Positions 10,541-25,500 are shown, counted from the first letter of the stretch. The stretch: 62,000 nucleotides of DNA from Acanthaster planci (GCF_001949145.1 NW_019091413.1:1305556-1367555), one strand, 5' to 3'. Notes: generated from the letters alone by a model not told the origin. Made by a program: numbers and translations.

Positions 10541-13500
10541 GTAAGAACACCCTAGTGGATAATGTTGTCAACAGTGTTTCCCTACTTCACAAAATACTTT
10601 GCCTGGAAAGAAGAAAAGCAAACACCTGTCAGTTACCAAATGGGTGCCAGGCAAGCGAGGGGCGTGTTCCACCGCAGACGAAAGGTGTGCTAGCAAAAAT
10701 AGCGAAGAAAAGCGAGGTTCAGGTGAATTGTGAACAAACTGAACGACTGAGAAAGTCAACTTGATAATTCACCCTCCGCAATGAATAACATGCCGTGCAA
10801 ATTATATGAGGTTATCGGCAAAGTTTACGAAATGTCTCTTTTTCTTCAGGAAGGACACAATGGCAAATATTAGATTGGAATTTGTTCAAAGAACTGTATT
10901 TACGCATTGCTTCGCCAAAAAAAGTTTATCTTCTGATGTATTGCACAAAATGGTATATTGTTGTGGCTTTGGTCACAATGGCCTCACGTAGACTGGTAAA
11001 TATTCTGTTCCTGTAAGTTTATCTCAAAGCCGACAAATCTTAGAATATCGGAATGAATTATTACTGCGTGTTACTCTACGCCATGTATCGTATAAAACAC
11101 CTCTGAGGAGGGAACGACGTTGGGTACACGCCTTCATAATTTGTCGAAAGGAAGATAATTTTTTACCATGATCCCACTTTGACATCTTACCCATTAGACT
11201 AAGTGTCTCTCAACGCCAGTGGAGCGATCTAATGTTATAGACGCGCGGACACGGAAGGAGGTAAACATGCACGGTGAAAACGGCAAAGACTGGTGCAACA
11301 GGTTCAGTTTTTTTGTTCTATACCAGTTCGTGGAGATCAACGATTGTCCTTTTTACGTGTCAATCTGTCATAGGGCATAGATTAGGGCCTAGAGATACGT
11401 TTCTTGTAGCTTATCCAAAACATGATAACCTCTCACCTTCCCACAATAAATTTATTTGTAATGTCAAAAATGAATGAACTATATATCGAAAGACAACACT
11501 TTCTCTTTCAGAGGTATCAGTACATCTTTCAACCCACGAAAAAAAATTAGAAATTCCTTGTGTGTAACTGATAACGAATCTTCAGTCCAGAACGTTTGAA
11601 TCTAGGAAGTATTGAAACTTTACGGCTGATTATTTTAAATCAAAATACATGTACTGTATTTGGGCCTGTTTGTTTCAGGCCGACCGGCCTCGCGATCAGT
11701 GATCCGGCGTTAGTTCACTGACACCAGAACCCGCCTAATAGGCCTAGCTAAAGCAACGTTGGGATGACTGGTCGCGATCCAGATACGTACACAACAAAAT
11801 AATAGGCCCTTCATTATTGGACTTAGGGGCCATCCATAAAATACGTATACGCACGAAATGCCGACTTTTCAGACCCTCCCCCTCTGTACGCATGATCTAC
11901 GCAACTACACCCCCCTTCGGGCATACGTATTTTATGGACGACCCCTTACAATTTGCAGCATCAGCCATAATTACAATTGTTACATGTATACTCGACTTGA
12001 GTCACAAAAATAACGAGTGACTCCTTACGACTCTTTTCTTCGCATGTGTGCAAAAAGGGATAAGCTCCGCGTTCAGCACATGACACAGTTTACATTTGAC
12101 CAAACCCTTCGGTTATTTACATTTTTATTTTCAAAATTTTCTGCCAGTTAAGCAATTACCTACAGGAAACGCATGAAGAGACTTACGGGTGTAATCCCCA
12201 GGTGATTGGGGAATATCTCATCTACTTTTTTTGGGGGGGGATGGGCGATTGAATCATCCTTCCAGTTTTTCGTGGCGCAAAAAAATAAGGCGAATTGTGA
12301 AGAACCGGACTTCCCAACAACCAAAATGTGTTAAATAGCACTCAAAAAGAAAACTTTGTTTGAAAGTATATAGTAAATATTCCGTTCTGATGTGTGATTC
12401 TTCAGGAACGATATATCAGATGTACATCTGTATCGTTAACATCGCCCCCTATTTAGTGTCATACGGTGTCAGCTCCCCCTCCCCCGTTTTTCATATTTTT
12501 GTGGCCGGGAAAGTCATTGCCCACCATTCCCAACCCCCGTACTCTAATTTCCGGCACAAATTTACTCTCAAGACCGGATTAAGTGTTCTGCAGGGATTAA
12601 GCATCATCTGTGTTCTGCAGGCCGTATGCTTCGCCTAAACAAAGGTAACAGCACCAATTTAGCACAGCGCACAGGTCCGTCCCCACAGTAAGTAGCAGTA
12701 CACTGCCCACGGCAACCTGCTCTCACTCAACAATAAGCCCCCCCCCCAAAAAAAATACTCGGTCTCTGGTCAGACCAAAGTTCCAGAACTGATGCGGTGA
12801 TGCGGTTTTTTAAGTTTTTTTTAAATTAATTAGTTTTTTGGGGGGTTGGGGTTGGGGTGGCTTTTAAGACTAGCAACGGACACGGAAATGAGTGGCATAT
12901 TTGATCAAAAAGCAAAGGCTAGTAGTAGCACGCGTACGTCGCACGTCATGCCGCCATTGTCGTTGATCAGCTGGCTGCAACTTCGTAACCTACCTATGGT
13001 CTACTGTTTGTGTTCGACATTAACATTACACAGTCGTAACGCATCACGAGGTACGAGCTACCAGCGACTTAGTCTGGTTCTTTGAACAAATTGCCCTTCC
13101 TACTTAGTGACTGGTGGCAGGGAATCAGTCTACTCGCGAACTTTCAGGCGGTGCTAAAGTAGAGGGCGCTGTTTTGAAATTTTTGAGAAAAAAACGGGAA
13201 AAAAACATTGACGTGAAGGTTCAAAATCGACGCGCACGCTGAACAGAGAAAGACTATTTTTTTTGGGGGGTAAGATCTTGTATTTTCAATAAATTTGGAT
13301 ACGTGTTAAGTGCCTGACAGCGTTCATCTTAGCATGAGGTGTCTGTAGTTGACTCTGAAATCGCAAGACTGATAATGACACAAGCTTCACTGAAATATCA
13401 AACTTCTCAAAGTTATGGAGTCATGTTTATGGAGTACTCTCTATACGTGTATGTGGGCATTCCAATCAAATTATGCTCCGTGTATATTAGACACTCCGTG

Positions 13501-16500
13501 AAAACTATATAAGCAAAGGAAAGGGAAAAGGAAAAACCTAATTCAGCAGATTATACCTTGACAGTCACATGTGTACATGGCAGACCTAAACTTGCAATTT
13601 AAACACACACAGAGCAGATTCAACAGAACAACATGTGGCCAAGACTTCCATAATTATATGAGTACAGAATTGTAGCTGTCTCCTTTCCTTAGATAATCAA
13701 CAATCATAGAGTAAAATTATTGTTAAATCTTCAAATCAGCACGTGAATTACTGAAACCAATGAAAAACAATACGTAATTACAAATGTACATGCGTGCGCT
13801 GCCACTATGTAAGCAGTACATGCATACCCAAATGTTCGTGCATTGTACATGTTCATTATGGTCAATTCAACCCCAAACCTACATGAAAGTACTTGGTATT
13901 TCTGCTTAACATTAAAATTATCATGATAATTAATAATTATTCATACCACCATGCCTCAATTTTATTGTTCTTATATTTGATGGAATTCGGTGGACAGTTT
14001 TCGGAGTCACCTAATAATGTCATGCGCTGAGGCGGGCAAAAAAACTCATGGTCGCTGGAGGGCGCTGTGACCACAGGCTAAAGTGAACTCGCATCAGCAA
14101 CAGCGTCAATAGTATTAGTGTATTAACACAGAGTCGATGTTTCGCCCCATGTTGTATCCACTGATAAAGATCAATGAGCTTGATTTGATTTTTTTTCAAA
14201 AATAAAAAGTTCAAAATTTCATCCAACCAGCATGCAGCGTCACATTTTGTATAGTTACAATCAAAATGTAGAAGGTTTGTTTAAAAGGGAAAGCGGATAT
14301 AATAATTCATAGCAAACGTGAAAATATGTTAAAATTAATAGCATGCAGTAAATACATGGAGTATTCATAGCTGTTGCTGCATCAAATCAGGATACACGGA
14401 GGAAATTTTCTCCCCGGTGTTGCCAGCCACACTGTACAGTACTTAGTATAATGGTAATGTGACAATGGAGTTGGGAGACCAAGTATCACCTTAATGAACA
14501 TAACCAAAGCCCTCGTGCAACCCTGGATCCATCGAAATATTCGGTGCAAGCATAGCACAGGTGTGGATATTGATACATTCTCGGGTAGTTAAGGTCCATA
14601 AGCGCCAGTGCAATTTTATGGAGTAGCTAATCTTTAAGATTGGGCGTGATCAGAGCTAAGAAGTTGCAAATCTGTACTGATCTCCAGGAGGTACGAACAC
14701 CTTGCTGCGCTTTTCATGAATATTATCGACTTTAGCGCCAGAGACAAGGCCTCACTTTGATAAGATATTGATCGGGTATCCGTCAAACAGCTCGAGTTGA
14801 GTGTCATGTTTATAAAGTCTGTCTGTATAGTTGGCATTTAGTTTTGTGTGTCTGGACTCAGCGTTGTGATGATTCAAGACAGTCATCACAACGCTGAGCC
14901 AGTCTTTATACCTATCAAATAGGCATAAAGACGGAGCGTGTAACCTGGAACATTAGGCATATAACCCGAAGTGAAGGAACATACCAGAAACGAAGAAAAT
15001 AGGACAAAACGAGCAGCATGGAAGTCCTCCTAATATGTGGTACAATTGTTTTAACTCCCTCAAAAACGATATGCCTTAAACAGTAGGCTTTATTTTGTAA
15101 GGTTGAGCTTGAAGAGAGGCTGCTCGGGCAAGCTTAAACCCACATTTTCGAGGATTCCTTACAACGGGCTGATGTTTCAGCAGTTTAAACCTGGCACAAT
15201 GAGTTATGTTTAAGACGACAGGTGGCAATAAACCCAATGGTCTTTCGTGACGGTTTCGTCCGTGGCCGTGTCATGTTGAAGCTAAGGGCAAGTTCGTCCT
15301 ATGACACTAGTTAATTTGAATTTGATCAACATCGCCCCAATAGAATGGATTTCTTTTACCATCCGTAGTCGACCATTCTTTGAACCGGGCAAAGGGGCAT
15401 GATCGTAGCGCTGGCTTTTAACAATGTCGATTTAGTTTATTAATTAGGAGGCAGCCATTTTCACGAAAATAATTATACGAAATATCACTGACATATGACA
15501 GCCCCGAAATGGCAGCCACCGGCAGAATATGCACAATGGAGATTTTACACAAAGTAGTTCGACTGGAAGGCTAGAGTGAGACTGTATTTTGCGTGTGTGT
15601 TGTCGAAAAGCAATTGATCAGCCAAAGGCTGAAATGTTCGGCGCAAAATCACTGTGTTTGCCACTACCAAGAGTCTAAAAAGTATCCCATTACCTAGTAC
15701 AGTCCACCCCACTTTTTCTATCTTGAAAAGGCTGGTTCCCTGCTGTAGTAATAATAATTATAATAAGAAGTAGTTGATAATTATACGCCCAATTTCGATA
15801 AATATTGACGACAGAACCCGAATATCAGCGAAATATATAGGTCCAGAAATTTTCGGCCAGTTTCAGAACTTTCCAGAACTGGAGTAATTCCTCCCATTTT
15901 TGTCTCGTGACCATTTTGGTTACCAGACCTAAAGCAATCTTGTTTACAGTGGTTACTGTACATGTGTTTCTAGCATAGCTTCAAATAATAGCCTTCATGG
16001 AAAGCAAACTTTCTCACTTTGTCCTGATTTGATGCAACAACAGCGAGGAAATAATTTATCTAGTATATTTGATGTTTATAATTTCAACGTGTGTAATGTG
16101 TTGTGACGTTTACTTTAAAATAATCTACTTTAGCTTTCAAACAGGGTGGTTATTATTTAAAAAAAAGTGATACTGCATAATGTTCAGATTTTAACTTTTG
16201 TTTTAAGAAATCGCGCTCCCCTAACGAACGCAAAATTGACTCAGTGTTGGTATCAGAGGACGTATGCTAAATTGAAAGCTGATTGAAAGTTTACATACGT
16301 GTTCAAAAATCGTGGAAATGCAAATGATCGAAACCAGTGCGAAAGAGTAGGTAGTTGTTGAGGTGCTTGGCTTGATACCATGGGGACGACGTCAGGCCCA
16401 AATGTGTCTCAATATAGTCGATATCTTTTGGTCCAGGAACCAGACCATATCTTGAGTTTCATCGTAACATTGCCGTGTGGTTGCAGCACATTGCAGATTG

Positions 16501-19500
16501 ATAGTGGTATACACGTATGTTCATGCCCCTCACTTAATTTTGCGCATGCGCACTGAATCCACTATAGCGACAGAAGCCAGTAAAATGGCTCTTGACTCGG
16601 ACAGGTGGACCCCAAATGTAATCGATCAACATCAAGCTCAGATAAAGTTGTTTGCCCCTTTTTTCCATACCAATTAGAATTTAAACACTCAAATTCCTTT
16701 TTGCTAACTTGCACACTATAAAAATCCATTTTTGCCCGTTTCTGTCACGTACCTCCAAAGTAACAGAGTCAGAAGTTGAAAGTGAAGCCAACATTTTAGA
16801 AGTTTTCTTTCAGTTTTGCTGAGTTTCCCTGACATTTCTCTACTTTTGAATAGTGAAGAATATACCCAAACGCACTCGTATCCAGATATGCGTACGTGTG
16901 CACCACTGCATGCCCATAATCCGGACATTTCGACCGCTGCCAAACTAAGAGAGGAAATTTGAATCCGCATGAAAAACGAACCGCATTTCAGACAAATGGC
17001 TCTCGATCTTGAAAAAATTGAGCTGATATATACAAAAAATTTATCAGTCTTCCAGACAGTATCACCGATGATCTCAGGGGAATTCGACAAAAGTGTGAAA
17101 CTTGGGCACTAAGTAAGGTGAAAAACACGGAAAATGACGAAAATGCGTCCCAATGAAAAACGAAGTGAATTTCAAAAAATGGTTTTCTTCCTGGACTTAA
17201 TAACCTTTTTTTGTACATAAGGGTTACTAGTCTTTCATGTGGCATCAAATGTATTTGAAGGTAAACTCGGCAAAATTGTTAAAATTATACACAAAGTTAG
17301 GTAAAGTAACGATAAGTTTTTATAACTATGCTTTGTCGTAAAACTGACATTTTCCACTTCCTTTGATTACTTTCCGGTGATCTTTCCTACTAGAAGCTTT
17401 AAATATCACCATTTGATAGATTCTTGGCAATTTATTCACACACGAGGTCTTCAAGGGGTCTGCTAGAATAATTTTTCAGGCCGACGACCATTATGTCACC
17501 ATTGCGCATGCGCGGATACACAAACTAAATGCATGCACAGTCTATGGGGATCGAACATACGTGTGGTAGTGAAAGAACTTAACACTAAATCAATTTTCTC
17601 ACCACAGTTTGTTTACAGAATCTTGTAGGAAAAAGTGTAGCTCGATGTGATAATAAGAAATCGGGATTCTTTAAAGATTAGATTTGTGTTTGGCGATTCC
17701 GATACACCAAACAATTAGGTGTTACCCGGAAAGCCTACTTATCACAGATGAAGACAACACGGAAGTTAGGCCAACAATTCTGACGGATGTTCAATGGCGA
17801 GCGTGCACGCGTGTTTTCATGAATAATCGACCACGCATCTGGAATGCCCGGTTCCTTGCAGTGTTATCGATTGCATAATGATGAGAATCCCATGCTTGGA
17901 CAGCTGCATTTAAAACAGTTCAAACGTCCAGGAATAAGGTATCAATTTGATACCGTGGGGCTTTAGTGGCCGTATGTTGTTGGCAATTGACGGCTAAAGT
18001 TGGAACTATAGGCCCTATATTAAATTACCAGAGCGGTAACTCCTCGTTCACAGCGCAGATAAACTTTGACGTCGAGGGAGACAAAATTTTGAGTTCATGT
18101 CTGTGTTTGTGGTACATGATGAAATAAAATGGAATGGATTCCGAGTAATGTAGATCTGCTCTAAATGCAACGCACACGTACAGCACTCTCAAATAATAAA
18201 TAAGCACGTTTTCTATATCAGTACTATGACATTAAAAAACACTTCGGCCTTCATCTACCACGCATGTGTGCTCGAGTTTGTCTAATTTATACAGAGTAAA
18301 AAGAAATACTAATTTACCTATTGTGCGTTTCGAGTTTGCTTATCAGCTTTGATGGCGCATCGTTTTAGCATGCACTGAGATGCAGATATGTAGACAGCCG
18401 CACAAAATCTTGAGACTGCATGTGCCTAGCAGGGTTCATTCTACAGCAAGTTGGCTCTAGTAATTTTGTATAGCTCTGTGCCAGAACCGATCCAGTCCAG
18501 ATACAGACACAAGCTACAGTGGACACTTCTACTTAAATTGATTCCAGTTTACTGAGTATTACTGGGTATGGCGGACTGAGGAATTAGTGCATTACCTTTA
18601 CTTTTACGAAACTAGTTTAGTTTTGACATACGCATACGCCTAGGTCCGGCTACCTAATTCGTCGAAATTAAAGCAAATCTCTTTATCAAAGCCCCCCCCC
18701 ACTTGTGGTCAGTTTGTGATCTGTGACGACATCCTTTGACGAATATTTCAAGTTCAGAAACAGAAGTAAGGAAAGAACTGCTGCAAAACAATCCTTTGTG
18801 CTCAGATTATTTCAGCCCCATTCCTGGATCATTCCATAAATTAGGGTCCAGTTTTTGTCGTGTCCCTGCCACATCTGAAGTACAATTTTGTAAGATCAGA
18901 ACGCATTTTCTAATTTTCAAGAGTGCAGAATTAATGTAAATTACCTGCCAAACAAAGAGAAATGGTTTGAAATCAATTTCAATGATATTTCCAGGTCAAT
19001 TTACACAGGTCAGGTGTAACAGGGACACAAAAATGTCACACTTTTGGACCCTGATTTTTTAGAATGACCCACCTAACGTTTTTTCGTTACCATTAAATTG
19101 GCAAGCAGTATTCAAAATTTCTTCATAATAGAAGCAGCAATTCCTTTTCCCTATTCTTTCCCAACTTATCAACCGGGTTCTCCAGATAACCAGATTTTAA
19201 AGCAGGCACGGTTTGAAGATCCCAAAAGCCGGACTGTTTTTCACCGCGAGGTGGCAGCAGACACATATGCTGACCATGACGATCGCTTGCGTGTGAGGAG
19301 GGACACCGCTGACACTGGTCAACCGGCTGGAGTAGGCTTCCCCCTGAATGACGGTCTACCGCCCCCTGGAGGTCAATTTCCCCCTTTTGCGCCCAATGGA
19401 GACCCTAGTACTATGGGTAAATGCATCAGATCATTGGACTGATTTTTGGTTTTGACTGGGGTAACTGGGACACTTCAGTGCTGATGTGGGAATGGGAAAT

Positions 19501-22500
19501 CCATGTACAGATGGCAGTATTATACAGTAAAAACACAGTGCCAAGTGATATATTATTCAAATAAAATGGGTGGGCCTATTTGTTAAGAACTGCATGCGTT
19601 ATTCAACTGACTGTAACATACAAAACGTCGGAGTCCCATTTATCTCATTTACCCCATTAGAATTGGAATAATGCGAAAAAAAAAAAAAAAAAAAAAAACC
19701 AACAACAACAAAACAGTGGAACTAAGAATACCAGTTACCTCAGTCAATCTCATCTTAAAATAGAAAGGAATTGTATGGAGTGAGCCGAAAAGGGAAACTG
19801 AGATTTCAAGGTTAATTTTTCAGTAATTGATACAAGTTTTAATACGTGTTTAGAGTCTCTGAAAACGATTTTTTTTCTCTTGTCACACCAGCAAGTTGAT
19901 GCTAGGGCCAAGCTTATCTGACTGGAGCCAAGGCAGCGTTATTCAGAATCATGAGTCTTGCCCTGGACAATGCATGGGTCGTTGCATATACTTCAAATAT
20001 GGCTGTCGGATTCATCTGTTCTAAGGATTTAATTAAATTCTTTACATGAGCCTGACACTGTGTACTTATATCAGAGCTTTTGTGTTTAATTGTGAACAAC
20101 AGTGTCGTGCGAATAAATCACAGACTTATCAACGCATAGACTGACAGCTCCATAGAAAACGATGTCAGGATTTTATGTAGAGGTGACAGCACCCGACTAA
20201 ATAAAAAATCAGTGGCCAATTTCATTCTTGTATGGAAGTCTTACGCACGGTTTAACATCTCTGTCCGTGATATTTCTTGAAATTATTGGATATTTTTATA
20301 TATTTGGGGGGGGGTGTTTGTTTCTTTTCACCCACGAAGTACGTATGAAAATTTGTAATACCTTCAAAACTCTCATATGTTAGAAAGTACATAAATATGA
20401 AAGACACTGCTGAACTCAGGACTAATTCAAGCAAAGACAATATTTATGCGCACAAGCCACACTTTCACTTCTGCGTTTTTTCTGCCGACCTCCAGTCCGT
20501 TTGCACATGGAGCTGATAGTTCCATGGCTTGCATAAGTTGTGGAGACTGTTCATAGTATAGGAGACGGATGCGGTAGATGCATGACGATACGGAATGGTC
20601 AATAAAACGTACGGGTACATGGGGAAAGGCGGCCATACCTACATCACAAACACACAGCGCGCTGCGTACAACGAACGCGCCTCCACTCAGGCTGATTGCC
20701 TACGATTTTCACAATTGCAGTTTTGGATCCATTACTGCCCGTCTATGCGTTTCCCAGTCTGTGGAATTATTTATTTAATTTTTTATTTGTTTTGGTCTTA
20801 AATCTAATAGCGCCCTCTGTCGATGTGACACCAAGCCAAACTTCTGCCGACAACGGTAAGATATTTACTTTCGAGTCGTTTCGTTAAAATAAACAATCAT
20901 GATTTATTTTTTATTTACTGCTATTTTGTTACACCTAAAATTCCATGATCAGTTTTTAGGCGACATTGTTTTTCTATCGACTTTACTTTTTCGAAATAAT
21001 ATTATGTTTCTCTTTTGATAAACAGCGTCACCACTGTTCTGCGCAAGTTACGTCAAGATTTTGATCTGCTTCATCTCTTGGTATTTTCTACAAAAGGCTG
21101 TGTAGCAACCTGCGGCAAAAGAAACGGTTTAATCTTTCTATATCCATTTGTTTCTCCCTTCCATTGCGCAACTCCTTATTTCCCCACGTATAACCTTGTA
21201 AGATTTATTTTCTCCAAACCTGGTTCAAAAATCAAAATAACGAACTCTTTCCTCTTCATAAAATAAGATTTTTAGCCCTTTCCTTTATACGTTTAATTTA
21301 AATGAATCTTAACCCCATTTACTTCAAGCCATTTTTACCGATAAATGCTCCTTTTACATTTTATGTGACATTTTGTTTAGTACCCCGTTTGTTTGTGACT
21401 TTACTTTAGTGTTTACAATTAAAAGAAGCTGTTTTGGACATTTTCGGAACCGAGCAACGACTTTACCACAGTGTTTAAAAAATGGGTCTTAGACCAAAAA
21501 AAAATTTGTTTGTCTCTGGTCAGACTGCTGTCCCAGAATTGATGCGGCGACGCTTGCTGCTCCCCCCCTCCCCCGGGTTGGATTGTACACACAATTGCAG
21601 ACACACGTTGTCGGATCATGCAACTAGACCAGCTTTATTATGATTATAGGCTGAGAGCAAACAACTTCTTATCCATAGTCTGCTGTCATTGTTCAACATC
21701 AATCTCGTCGGGATCTATCCCCCTGAGTAAAAAATCAAGCTGCCCGCAAAAAATGTTAAGGTAGTGCTGCAGTAGAGGGTGCTGTTGCAGCGCTCCCAGA
21801 AAAAAAAAAACGCTCATGCTTGAAATCGACACGCGCAATGACCACTGACGAAAGACACTGGGGGCCTCATATTATTATCTGGGTGTTTGAAATGCAAAAG
21901 GATTTTAATAAAGGTTACGATACTTGAAATATCTTGAGAATTCAATGAAAGCCGCCATGGAATGAATGGCAGCAAATAGATTATTTGGTATCAAGACGTC
22001 ATTTTATAGCTAATTGTTGTACCTTAAAATGAAATAAAATCCCACTTGAGCGTCCCAACCTTTCGAAATTTCACCCGTTGGCATCCAAATTTCCGTTTTC
22101 AAAAGCGAACCATGTCTATGAAATAAATAGTCAGGCACAGCGTTGCAAATGCCATTAACATAAAATAAACTAATAATGTCGTCGGCAGAGGTCATTTTTC
22201 CATTCCCTGCATAGTTCTTGTGATCATACTGTAGGATAGCATGCAGGTGTGCCCAAAGACCATCACCTCCTGGAGACATTGCTAAGCCTGTAAAATATAT
22301 CAGGAAAACTGTATAACCAAATAGGACTGCGACCCAAAGTGTAAACGCGTGGACAACAAAATCAACAAAATAAATAAAATTAGCATTTTTAATAAAGTAA
22401 GTTTGTCTAATAAGCCCACTCTATTAGCAAATCCCAAAGTAACGATAATCTGAGCATTCCTTTTCTTTGATCATATCAACGCCGTGTTATATTCACACAG

Positions 22501-25500
22501 TGCGAAACTTTTATCACGATGAATATATGTGTCAATCCAGCAGGCCTAACTAGAGAGTTAGATGTGCCTCATTACGAACCCTTAAGTTCAGGCTGGCCTT
22601 AGGTTGGAGCGACCTTGCACGCATTGCGACAGTCTTACAGTGAGCGACGAGCGATTTTTTTAAAAGTTTTCTTTATTTCTGTTAATTTAACATGTCACTA
22701 AATGGCCTTGATTATTTTTCAGCTTTCAGCTATGAATTTTTTTTACAGATGTTTTACAAGAACGTTGTAAAAAAAAAATACATCTTGAAAAAAGAACGTT
22801 GTGGTCTGGGACGGGGGGGGGTTGAGCAAAGTGTCAGTCCAATTCGTGCCCTGAACCAGGAATTTGACCAAATTGGACTTAAAAGTGTTGTCTAGTTTTA
22901 GTGTAATGTACATATTTGTCAAAGGTGTTTTGATTATTTTTAAAATAATGGTAGTTCCTGAAAGAGAGCGTAAAGTAGCAAGATCAGTGGAACTTATCTT
23001 GTACTTTGTCACATGCAAGCTCTCTATCAGTGTCAAAATGTATCAAATCTGGAAGTAAATTATGAATAATGGACAACCTTCTTTCTGAGCACTTAAATAT
23101 AATGTGTTTTTAATTAGGTGTATTTTGAGTGCCTAGCTGAGCCTGGGTGCAATACGATTTCAATGCATCCTGAAGGACCAAATCTGATATTCATTTGTCC
23201 AACATATGGTACTTTGCTGGTAAACAAACTTTACCAAGTAGGTAGAGATAAATGTGTGTTATTGTTTCACAATGTTTCAATATATTGTTGGTGTAGGCTT
23301 CATGTTTAAACATGCACACATGACTTTGTATAGCTATTTATTATTTTGTATAAATTATAGCTATACCGTAGGTGACACAGAATTGCACTTGAAATTTATA
23401 TGTAAATTATGATGCCGGACATCAAAAGAAATGTGTGTAGTTGCTGCTTGAACTTGTTCTGTGATCCTCCATAATCACACTTGCACACACGAACATCGTA
23501 AAAAGCAATCCATTACAGTGTTTCACAAGCCTAGTAGTAAGTTCGAGGTTCGGTTTAACACGGAAGGGCCTGGCGTACAGCTTGTATGTCGTGTACTGAG
23601 TTGAGGATCACTGCCGAATATTGGTGAGTTTTGAGTGCAAACTGCACACGACACCAAAACATCCAAATGCCTCTCGGATTCAACGATCATATGAAACACT
23701 CTTTGATGCTATTTTCTTGTCCCATCATTGTTGCGATGGTGATGTACGTGAACTTTGAATTGGAGGGACAGGATTGGTGAAGGTCAAATGGTACAGAGCG
23801 GGAAGCGAAGGGCGTCAGTGACTGACGAGTGGTTAACGGTGGTTGCCTTGGCAATTCTGACGATGGTTAACGATTGATGGAAAGAGGGAGAGGAGAATAG
23901 CGGTTGTAGATGTTTGGATTGGAGACAAGGGCAAAAATAACTTGCATAATAAACTTTGATAGCAAAGAATTGGTTGTGATGAAGATAATTTTTTATGATT
24001 GTTTAGATTGTAGCGTTTTTGGACGCAGTGATAATTTAACCCTTTGAAAAATATTCGAATTGAAATTGGCACTACACATTTTAGAGGGAAGAGAATGTTT
24101 TTTATGAATATTCTACATGTTGATTGACGGGGAATTTGCACGTGGCTCAGATGATGAACTAATGATGGGCGATAATATGTTGCAAATGAAATAAGAGGGA
24201 AGAGGAACCGTTATTGAGAGAAATCTGTGAAGGAAACCCACAGAACCATTGTTTGTGCGCACATTGACATACACGCTGTCGCTAAGAAAGAAATACTAAG
24301 GAGCCTGAGAGATGTTTCATTAAAAAGCCGTATACCCAGTGCAGGCACTAATTATAATAAACCAAAGCACCCGACCCAAACTATTTAAGAACACGAACGC
24401 CCCAGTATTATTGGGCTGTAATCAAATCGACTGTCCCTTAATCGAATCATGCACGGCAGAGATTGAATGATACTCTGCCCTTGAAGGCGCTGGGGCTCTC
24501 TCCAGCTAAACTGGTCTCCATTCCCTTCGCGCCATCCAACGCCTCGAGACAAAGACTACGAAATTGTCAGCGGGGCGTTGACTCGCATCCCAGCTGCATA
24601 CGCTGTATACGAGGTGCGAGGCCTTGTTTCCGCGTTATCCTAAGGGTGCAGTGAACTAATTCAAGTGAAAATTACTGCTTAGCTCATTAGTATGAAAAGT
24701 ACCACTGCAGTTTCTTTCGAAAAGAAAAGGGATTGTTTGACCGAAAAACAGTTGAGGGATTGTGGAAATATGGACCAGGATCAACTACCTGGGTTTAGGG
24801 GTTTCCTTTCAAGGACAAAATTGATAAAATTACTGGATGGAAAACGGTCCTCAGTGCACGAGAAGGTAAAGGGAAGCCATTAGAAAAGGGTTGTGAGCAG
24901 GATTGTGAACTTTTCGAGGGGTGAGTTTGTTCTCCGTGAAAACGGTAATTGGCCAATCCACCCAAAATTGGAAAGAAATGGAAAAACTAGGGTCAAGACA
25001 ATACTTTAATGTTTGTTTGAGACCCTCCAGTAATGTCGGCTTGCATGTTAGTGAGCCCTGAACTTTGTTGGTTTTGCACTGTTTTCAGTGCGTCCTGAAT
25101 TAGTCACTGCACTCCAACAAGCATTTGTGGACGTACAGGAATGGTTACTGGGTAATACTACATGCAGATGTTGCTTTTGAAAATATCGGATGATCAAGGC
25201 ATGCTTTTAATAATTCTTTCGCATCGAATGTGGCCAGGACAAGATGAGGAGTGAGTCAGTGATGAAATTACCGTGCTGAAACTTTTATCAGAAAGCAGAG
25301 AATACCACTCATAAAATGTGCATCTTGAATGAGGTCATTTATGACGTTCCATGTAAGTGTTTGACCTGTCACCCGACACGGAGGAGATTCACCTACCCAA
25401 AAAAAGAAGTGGGTACCAATTCCCTCCGGCCTGAAAATCTTCAAATCAAACAGAAAAAATGCTGTAACACTTGTTTGCTTAGTAATATATGCTTATCGTC

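Larger units (their letters stand above)
10541..19185. other. Intron 1 of the CUB/LDLa gene (isoform a)
   Basis: Defined by donor GTAAGA at 10541 and acceptor TTCTCCAG at 19178-19185. It holds several mobile-element relics, described separately, plus AT-rich sequence. I saw no further exon in it but did not test every possible small phase-1 exon. Confidence 0.5.
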
